From Ruminococcaceae bacterium UBA1730 (lineage in GTDB: Bacteria; Bacillota; Clostridia; Oscillospirales; Acutalibacteraceae), in assembly GCA_002315935.1 (NCBI GenBank), contig DCII01000007.1, forward strand, positions 1 to 7,554: a DNA stretch of 7,554 bases. Reading direction: 5' to 3'. Numbering within the stretch: the first letter of the stretch is position 1; every line of letters begins with the position of its first letter. The position numbers and the translations under genes are program-made. The notes under the pieces are model-generated. The model was not told the origin of the DNA. It was given only the letters and a program-made list of their open reading frames with translations, and did not search any database. Shown here piece by piece: positions 1 through 4,467 of this stretch.

Positions 1-65
1 TTTGTGTATTTCAAGGTTTTGTAACGCATTTCACACCAAAACAGACCGAAAAGATGCGATGACGC

Positions 66-83
66 ATTTATTCAGCGTTTCCT
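66..83 (+). repeat. left copy of an 18-base imperfect inverted repeat
   Basis: The bases ATTTATTCAGCGTTTCCT match the reverse complement of positions 7529-7546 at 16 of 18 positions. Both copies sit in non-coding sequence at opposite ends of the window. The remaining bases from 1 to 100 hold no open frame I can support. They include a small dyad, ATGCG at 54-58 with CGCAT at 63-67. The repeat could be a piece of a dispersed MITE-like element or a chance match between two AT-rich intergenic stretches. A genome-wide copy count would decide. Confidence 0.35.
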
Positions 84-102
84 TAAGCTTATAAATAATC
101 AA

Positions 103-137
103 AACTCCGGATTTTGCTTCATGCAATTTCCGGAGTT
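103..137 (-). terminator. intrinsic terminator of the potABCD operon
   Basis: A perfect 9-base-pair stem is formed by AACTCCGGA at 103-111 and TCCGGAGTT at 129-137. An inner 4-pair stem (TTGC at 114-117, GCAA at 123-126) closes a 5-base loop. On the minus strand the stem begins 13 bases after the potD stop codon and is followed by TTTTGATTATTT, a reasonable U-rich tract. The plus-strand side is also T-rich (TTCTTTTACTTT), so it could stop transcription from both directions. The position right after the last gene supports the end of the operon. Confidence 0.8.
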
Positions 138-150
138 CTTTTACTTTAAA

Positions 151-1422
151 TTATATGTTTTCTCTGTATTTCTTTCTTGCGTATCTGAAGACAACATACG
201 CAAGGCAGATGAACACAAATATTCCGATATAAAGAGCATATTTCTTGGCTTCGGGAGTCATTTTTTCGCCGTCATCGGTTCCCGTTACGGAAGAATCCGA
301 AGAGCTACCGAAAAAGAAATTATGATTATCCGTCCCTGCGGAAGGAATGTAATTCTTAACATCGTCCCAGAGTGTGCTCATAAGTGCAAGTGTTTCTGCC
401 GAGGGATTGCAGAAAAGCTGAGTTTTGAAAGAACCCTCCTCGGGATAAAGATATTCATCCTGATAATATTCATATTCGGGATTTTCATAAACAGCGGTAT
501 TCGGGCTTCCGTAGCAGATATATTCAGCATTTGCCTTTGCAACCTCGGGGTCAAGAAGAAAATCAATATAAAGCTCTGCGGCTCTCTTATTCTTCGAGCC
601 TTTGAGAATGCAACATCCGTCAACAAAATAATTAACTCCCTCTTTGGGATAAACAAATTCAAGGTCGTCGTTATTCTCTTTCATTGAAAGGAAGTCGCCG
701 ACATAATAAGGTGCAAAAGCGGCTTCGCCCGATTCCATCTTGAGGAAAACCTCATCATTTACATAGTTCGGGGAAACATTCTTCTGGTCTTTAAGAAGCT
801 CTGCCGCAACCTTCCATGCAACCGTCGATTCAGTGTTATAATCCATTCCGAGAATGCTCTGTGCAATCGCAAAGGCATCACGGGGATTGCCGAACATCAG
901 AATATTATTCGTATATTTTTCATCCCAGAGAACAGTCCAGCTGTCCGGAGCTTCATCAACCATTGTCTTGTTATAAATAAGACCTACATAGCTGACGGTA
1001 TAAGGAACCGAATATTCATTGGTCGGGTCAAATCTGAGATTTCTGTATTTTTCGGGAATATACTTATAATTTTCGAGATTGGAATAATCAATCTTTTCAA
1101 GCATATCTTCCTTAATCATACGCTCAATCATATAGTCTGACGGAATAACAATATCATATGAAACTCCGCCGCCCTTGAGCTTTGAATACATAACCTCGTT
1201 ATTATCATAGGTATCGTAAATAACCTCAATACCGTATTTCTTTTCAAATTCGGCGTTGACATCCATTGTGTCATCCTCGCCGTCTGAAATATATTCGCCC
1301 CAGTTATAAACATAAAGCTTCGTACCTCTTAATGATTCAATATCATCATTGCCCGCAAGAGCAACGGTAAGAGGCATTAAGGCAATAATAAGGGCAAAAA
1401 AGACTGAAAAAATTCTTTTCAA
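151..1422 (-). CDS. potD: PotD-type polyamine-binding protein with C-terminal membrane anchor
   Basis: This is the extracytoplasmic binding protein of the importer; it captures spermidine or putrescine and delivers it to the PotB/PotC channel. I prefer the TTG start at 1422: the ribosome site AAGGAG (1431-1436) lies 8 bases upstream of it, but overlaps the upstream in-frame GTG at 1431 and so cannot serve that codon. The product is then 423 residues, with a Sec signal (MKR, hydrophobic core, likely cleavage after ALA at 21-23) and no lipobox cysteine. Family hallmarks include YNWGEY (39-44, with W41 and Y44), PSDY (94-97), NPRD (179-182), the FVD around 266-268 and CYGSPN near 303-308. A Ser/Asp/Thr-rich linker (about 371-393) leads to a hydrophobic helix (395-412) and a basic tail RYARKKYRENI, which predicts C-terminal anchoring. 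It is last in the operon. The assignment to the PotD/PotF family is secure; the exact polyamine is not. Confidence 0.93.
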   Translation of the reverse strand: MKRIFSVFFALIIALMPLTVALAGNDDIESLRGTKLYVYNWGEYISDGEDDTMDVNAEFEKKYGIEVIYDTYDNNEVMYSKLKGGGVSYDIVIPSDYMIERMIKEDMLEKIDYSNLENYKYIPEKYRNLRFDPTNEYSVPYTVSYVGLIYNKTMVDEAPDSWTVLWDEKYTNNILMFGNPRDAFAIAQSILGMDYNTESTVAWKVAAELLKDQKNVSPNYVNDEVFLKMESGEAAFAPYYVGDFLSMKENNDDLEFVYPKEGVNYFVDGCCILKGSKNKRAAELYIDFLLDPEVAKANAEYICYGSPNTAVYENPEYEYYQDEYLYPEEGSFKTQLFCNPSAETLALMSTLWDDVKNYIPSAGTDNHNFFFGSSSDSSVTGTDDGEKMTPEAKKYALYIGIFVFICLAYVVFRYARKKYRENI

Positions 1423-1427
1423 TTTTA

Positions 1428-2237
1428 TCACTCCTTTTTCGTTTTGACTTTCTCCTCGCTCTTCTGCTGAGCAATATTATAGAGAATCAGCAGAATAAGA
1501 ATCGAAACAAAAATAATTGCCGAAAGAGCATACATATCGGGTTTAACTCTTTTCTTCGTCATTGAGAAAATCGCAATAGGAAGAGTTTGGAAGCCCGGAC
1601 CGCTTGAAAAATAACTGATAATGAAATCATCAAGCGAAAGAGTGAACGCCATAATCATACCCGTTATGATGCCGGGCATAATTGACGGAATAACCACCTT
1701 GAAGAACGCCGAAGCGGGTCTGCATCCTAAATCCTGTGCCGCTTCTGCAAGGTTGGCATCGGTCTGGCGAAGCTTCGGAAGAACCGAAAGAATGACATAA
1801 GGCAGGTTGAAGGTTACATGGGCAATCAGCAATGTGCCGAAGCCGAGAACCGATTCCGCATTCACAAGCTTACCGATGAAAACAAAAAGAAGCATCATTG
1901 AAACGCCCGTAACGATTTCGGGATTCATCATCGGGATGTTGGTAACCGCCATAACCGATGACCTCGCAATGCCTTTTTTATATTTGTCAATTCCGACTGC
2001 CGCCGCAGTGCCGAGAACGGTTGAAACTGCGGAAGATGAAACTGCAAGAATAAGCGTGTTATAGAGTGCTCTCAGAGTTGCTTTATCTTCAAGGATGCTC
2101 TTATACCATTGGAGCGAAAATCCGCTGAAAACGCTTGTGCTGCTCGTTGTGTTGAACGAGAAAAGCAGGAGTACTAATATCGGTGCATAAAGAAAGAGGA
2201 AAACAAGAAAGGTATAAATCTTTGATATACTTTTCAT
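1428..2237 (-). CDS. potC: PotC-type polyamine ABC transporter permease
   Basis: This is the second membrane subunit of the importer, pairing with PotB to form the polyamine channel in the cytoplasmic membrane. The 269-residue product has about six hydrophobic helices (near 7-28, 59-80, 105-122, 133-155, 185-208 and 237-255). The cytoplasmic EAA loop that docks on the ATPase is clear: EAAQDLG begins at 165 and the conserved glycine of IMPG is at 189. LDDFIISYF after it is typical of PotC/PotI. The C-terminus is a short lysine-rich tail. The ATG overlaps the potB stop by 4 bases (ATGA) and is served by AGGAGG at 2248-2253. Length and motifs match the family; the order A-B-C-D supports PotC rather than PotB. 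Confidence 0.94.
   Translation of the reverse strand: MKSISKIYTFLVFLFLYAPILVLLLFSFNTTSSTSVFSGFSLQWYKSILEDKATLRALYNTLILAVSSSAVSTVLGTAAAVGIDKYKKGIARSSVMAVTNIPMMNPEIVTGVSMMLLFVFIGKLVNAESVLGFGTLLIAHVTFNLPYVILSVLPKLRQTDANLAEAAQDLGCRPASAFFKVVIPSIMPGIITGMIMAFTLSLDDFIISYFSSGPGFQTLPIAIFSMTKKRVKPDMYALSAIIFVSILILLILYNIAQQKSEEKVKTKKE
1431..1436 (-). promoter_or_regulatory. potD ribosome binding site that decides the start codon
   Basis: AAGGAG on the minus strand ends at 1431. The last G of this site is the first base of the in-frame GTG, so that codon would have no spacing. The in-frame TTG three codons further on has 8 bases of spacing and gives a signal peptide starting with a short basic n-region. 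The potC stop codon (1428-1430) lies between the site and the TTG, so ribosomes finishing potC end right at this site. Confidence 0.7.
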
Positions 2238-3058
2238 ATAACCATCCCCTCCTCATCGCCCGTGAAACGGTTCATGACCGCCATACACAAGAGAATAAGC
2301 ACCATAAGCACAAGGGAAAGAGAAGCACCGAGGTTATAGTTATATGACTGCTGGAACTGCCTTTCGATAACATCGCCGATAAGGTCAAATGAACCGCCGC
2401 CGAGCTTTTGGGAAATATAGAAGGTGCTGACTGACGGAACGAAAACCATTGTGATGCCCGAAACGACACCCGGCATACTCATGGGAATGATACATCTGCG
2501 GATAACGGTAAGTCTGTTGCCGCCGAGATCCTGTGCCGCTTCAACCATGCTGTGGTCAAGCTTCGCCATAACGGAATAAATCGGCATAATCATATATGGC
2601 AAAAAATTATAAACCATGCCGAGAATAACCGAACCTGAGGTATTTATCATGTGAATCGGACCTATTCCGATTTTTCCCAAAAGAGAATTGATAATACCCG
2701 TATCCTGCAAAATGGCCATCCATGAATAGGTTCTGATAAGAAAGCTCATCCACATCGGAAGCATAACAAGCATAACCATAGTTCGCTGAACCTTTTCGGT
2801 TTTCTGCGAAATGATATAGGCAAGCGGAAATGCGATAACAAGGCAAATCAGCGTTGCAACTATTCCGAACCATATTGAACGCAGAAATGTCGGTGTATAT
2901 TTGCTCAACGCCGAAATATTATCCAATGTGAAATTACCTGAGGAATTCGTGAATGAATAATAAACAACAAAAATCAGCGGAGCAACTATAAAGAGAATTG
3001 ACCACACTACATAGGGCGATGAAACGAGCCTTGTGCGAAGTGAGGAGCGACTGTTCAT
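2234..3058 (-). CDS. potB: PotB-type polyamine ABC transporter permease
   Basis: This is the first membrane subunit of the polyamine importer. The 274-residue product has a short basic N-terminus, a helix at about 16-36 and further hydrophobic segments near 62-84, 93-113, 142-162, 197-215 and 245-263. The EAA coupling motif starts at 173 (EAAQDLG) and runs to the glycine at 197, followed by the PotB-like VPSVSTFYISQKLGG (207-221). The ATG overlaps the potA stop by 4 bases (ATGA at 3055-3058). Its ribosome site, AGGAGG at 3066-3071, is 7 bases from the start and lies inside the last codons of potA. Both facts point to translational coupling, which would help balance subunit amounts. I see no damage or truncation. 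Confidence 0.94.
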   Translation of the reverse strand: MNSRSSLRTRLVSSPYVVWSILFIVAPLIFVVYYSFTNSSGNFTLDNISALSKYTPTFLRSIWFGIVATLICLVIAFPLAYIISQKTEKVQRTMVMLVMLPMWMSFLIRTYSWMAILQDTGIINSLLGKIGIGPIHMINTSGSVILGMVYNFLPYMIMPIYSVMAKLDHSMVEAAQDLGGNRLTVIRRCIIPMSMPGVVSGITMVFVPSVSTFYISQKLGGGSFDLIGDVIERQFQQSYNYNLGASLSLVLMVLILLCMAVMNRFTGDEEGMVI

Positions 3059-4179
3059 TCCTCCACCTCCTCTTCAGCATTGGAAAGCTCATCGAATTCC
3101 TCGCTGAAGGAGCTGTAATCGCCGTAAATGCCCGAATATTCGGATTTCTTCATAATGTGAATTGCATCCGGCTCGATGAAAAGACCGATTTTTGCACCCT
3201 CGGGTTCATAATCGGTTGTCTGAATCATCCACTTGAAGCCGCCGATGTCAACTATGATTTCAAAGTGAACGCCCTTGAATGTTACGGATGTAACAACGCC
3301 GCAAAGCATTCCCTTTTCAGGAGCAACAACATCAACATCCTCGGGTCTGACAACAACATCAACTGCTTCGCTCTTGGCAAAGCCTTTATCAAGGCATTCA
3401 AATCTGTGACCCGAAAACTCAACAAGGCAGTCATCAATCATAACGCCGTCAATAATATTGCTCTCGCCTATGAAATCGGCAACGAAAGCATTCTTCGGCT
3501 CGTTATAAATATCAATCGGAGTGCCGATCTGCTGAATGATACCGCCATCCATAACAACAACGGTGTCAGACATGGAGAGAGCCTCCTCCTGGTCATGGGT
3601 AACATATATAAAAGTAATGCCGAGTCTCTGCTGAATGTTTTTCAGCTCAACCTGCATATCCTTACGAAGCTTAAGGTCAAGTGCTCCGAGAGGCTCATCA
3701 AGAAGAAGCACTCTGGGCTTTACTGCCAGTGCTCTTGCAATTGCAACTCTCTGCTGCTGACCGCCGGAAAGAGAATTGATATTTCTCTTGTTGAAGCCCT
3801 TGAGGTTAACAAGCTCAAGCATCTCTTCAACCGTCTTTTTGATTTCCTTTTCGGGAGTCTTTTTTATTCTCAATCCAAACGCAACATTCTCATAAACATT
3901 GAGATGCGGAAAGAGAGCATAACGCTGAAAAATCGTGTTGACCTGCCTCTTATGCGGCGGAACATGATTTATCTTCTGACCATCAAAAATGACCTCACCC
4001 TCATCCGGCTCAATAAAGCCCGCAATGATACGGAGAGTTGTTGTTTTTCCACAGCCCGAAGGACCGAGAAAAGTAATAAACTCCTTATCACGGATATAAA
4101 GGTTAAGGTCTTTCAACACCTGAAGGTCTTCAAATGTTACAGATATGTTTTTCAGTTCAATAATAACATTGTCTTTCAA
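3055..4179 (-). CDS. potA: PotA-type polyamine ABC transporter ATP-binding subunit
   Basis: This is the cytoplasmic ATPase that powers polyamine import. Of its 374 residues, 1-235 form the ABC domain: Walker A GPSGCGKTT (39-47), Q-loop Q85, signature LSGGQQQ (137-143), Walker B VLLLDEP (157-163), D-loop ALD (166-168) and H-loop H195. A TOBE-like regulatory domain follows, with VVRPEDV around 276-282. Catalytic residues are all present. The C-terminus ends in an acidic stretch (EEFDEL and EEEVEE); its last codons also carry the potB ribosome site. Translation starts at TTG (4177-4179), supported by AGAGAGGGG 8 bases upstream; no in-frame ATG is nearby. It is the first gene of the operon, directly behind a near-consensus promoter. 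Related CUT-type ATPases share the fold, but the neighbours make PotA the best call. Confidence 0.95.
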   Translation of the reverse strand: MKDNVIIELKNISVTFEDLQVLKDLNLYIRDKEFITFLGPSGCGKTTTLRIIAGFIEPDEGEVIFDGQKINHVPPHKRQVNTIFQRYALFPHLNVYENVAFGLRIKKTPEKEIKKTVEEMLELVNLKGFNKRNINSLSGGQQQRVAIARALAVKPRVLLLDEPLGALDLKLRKDMQVELKNIQQRLGITFIYVTHDQEEALSMSDTVVVMDGGIIQQIGTPIDIYNEPKNAFVADFIGESNIIDGVMIDDCLVEFSGHRFECLDKGFAKSEAVDVVVRPEDVDVVAPEKGMLCGVVTSVTFKGVHFEIIVDIGGFKWMIQTTDYEPEGAKIGLFIEPDAIHIMKKSEYSGIYGDYSSFSEEFDELSNAEEEVEE

Positions 4180-4187
4180 TTATGCAA

Positions 4188-4196
4188 CCCCTCTCT
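4188..4196 (-). promoter_or_regulatory. potA ribosome binding site supporting a TTG start
   Basis: AGAGAGGGG on the minus strand lies 8 bases before the TTG at 4177-4179. Another TTG between them is in a frame that meets TGA after two more codons. The site therefore supports the TTG used here. Confidence 0.7.
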
Positions 4197-4203
4197 GCCC
4201 CTG

Positions 4204-4257
4204 CCGAAAAAATATCGGTCACACGGCTGAAAATTATGACCCATATAAATATGTGCA
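4204..4257 (-). other. potA leader with small alternative stem-loops
   Basis: The predicted leader runs from about 4257 to 4180. On the minus strand it contains CATAT-TT-ATATG (4242-4253), a GGTCA/TGACC stem (4237-4241 with 4217-4221) and a CCGA/TCGG stem (4215-4218 with 4204-4207). The last two share bases 4217-4218, so they cannot form fully together. All stems are short (4-5 pairs). They do not match any riboswitch that I recognise, and there is no U-run after either stem that would make an attenuator. A regulatory role is only a possibility. Confidence 0.25.
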
Positions 4258-4263
4258 AAGTAA

Positions 4264-4292
4264 AATATAATTCAAAATTCTTTAAATGTCAA
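4264..4292 (-). promoter_or_regulatory. sigma-A-type promoter of potABCD
   Basis: On the minus strand TTGACA (4287-4292) is a perfect -35 box. It is followed by exactly 17 bases and TATATT (4264-4269), a 5-of-6 match to the -10 consensus. Transcription should begin near 4257, leaving a leader of about 78 bases before the potA TTG. An A/T-rich palindrome lies just upstream of the -35 box. This is the strongest promoter-like signal in the window. Confidence 0.85.
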
Positions 4293-4295
4293 CAT

Positions 4296-4309
4296 TTTTT
4301 TGCAAAAAA
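4296..4309. promoter_or_regulatory. A/T palindrome directly upstream of the potA -35 box
   Basis: TTTTTTGCAAAAAA is a perfect 14-base palindrome three bases upstream of the -35 hexamer (in minus-strand terms about -40 to -53). Its place and composition fit an UP element contacted by the RNA polymerase alpha subunit, or a short operator. The sequence alone cannot separate the two. Confidence 0.4.
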
Positions 4310-4347
4310 TCATGAGAAATCCTAAAAGAATTCAGCCGGAATATTAT

Positions 4348-4397
4348 ATTGCTCCGTTTTACTCTGATTTACTCTTTTTTTCTCCCATTTGCTCGTT
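4348..4397 (-). repeat. five direct repeats of GAGNAA(A/T) phased at exactly 10 bases
   Basis: Plus-strand decamers starting at 4348, 4358, 4368, 4378 and 4388 each begin (A/T)TTNCTC: ATTGCTC, TTTACTC, TTTACTC, TTTTCTC and TTTGCTC. On the minus strand, in the reading direction of potA, this is GAGNAA(A/T) five times with the same helical face exposed. The array lies 56-105 bases upstream of the -35 box and downstream of the terminator-like hairpin. It could be a multi-site operator, a phased bent segment or a decayed microsatellite. The pattern itself is directly visible; the function is unknown. Confidence 0.5.
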
Positions 4398-4407
4398 TTT
4401 AACACTT

Positions 4408-4443
4408 CAACCCCTTTTTCAAAAAAATCTGAAAAAGGGGTTG
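4408..4443 (-). terminator. strong hairpin after the peptidase gene, likely terminator
   Basis: A perfect 13-pair stem is formed by CAACCCCTTTTTC (4408-4420) and GAAAAAGGGGTTG (4431-4443); one more A-T pair extends it. It begins 24 bases after the peptidase stop codon, where a terminator is expected. However, the minus-strand sequence after the stem is AAGTGTTAAAAAC, a poor U-tract, while the plus side carries GATTTTT. Termination on the minus strand may therefore be incomplete or rely on other factors. Confidence 0.55.
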
Positions 4444-4467
4444 GATTTTTAATCCTGTTAACTTTAA

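Noticed and set aside
1..100. A partial gene or small peptide at the left edge.
   Set aside because: I saw no frame with a start and ribosome site there; early stops occur in the plus frame I read, and the sequence lies beyond the operon terminator. Only small dyads and the inverted-repeat copy are visible.
121..687. A 188-codon plus-strand frame opposite the end of potD.
   Set aside because: It starts inside the potABCD terminator and is antisense to a well-supported gene. The translation is low-complexity and without a family signature.
2998..4230. A 410-codon open frame on the plus strand opposite potA.
   Set aside because: It is antisense to a gene with all ABC ATPase motifs, its translation shows no recognisable domain, and it has no clear ribosome site or operon context. 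It is a by-product of potA codon usage.
4204..4257. Calling the potA leader a known riboswitch.
   Set aside because: It is short, its stems are only 4-5 pairs, and it has no conserved core that I recognise from known riboswitch classes.
4348..4397. Reading the 10-base-phased array as a CRISPR array.
   Set aside because: Units are only 10 bases with about 6-7 conserved positions and 3-base variable parts. There are no spacers of proper length and no cas genes.
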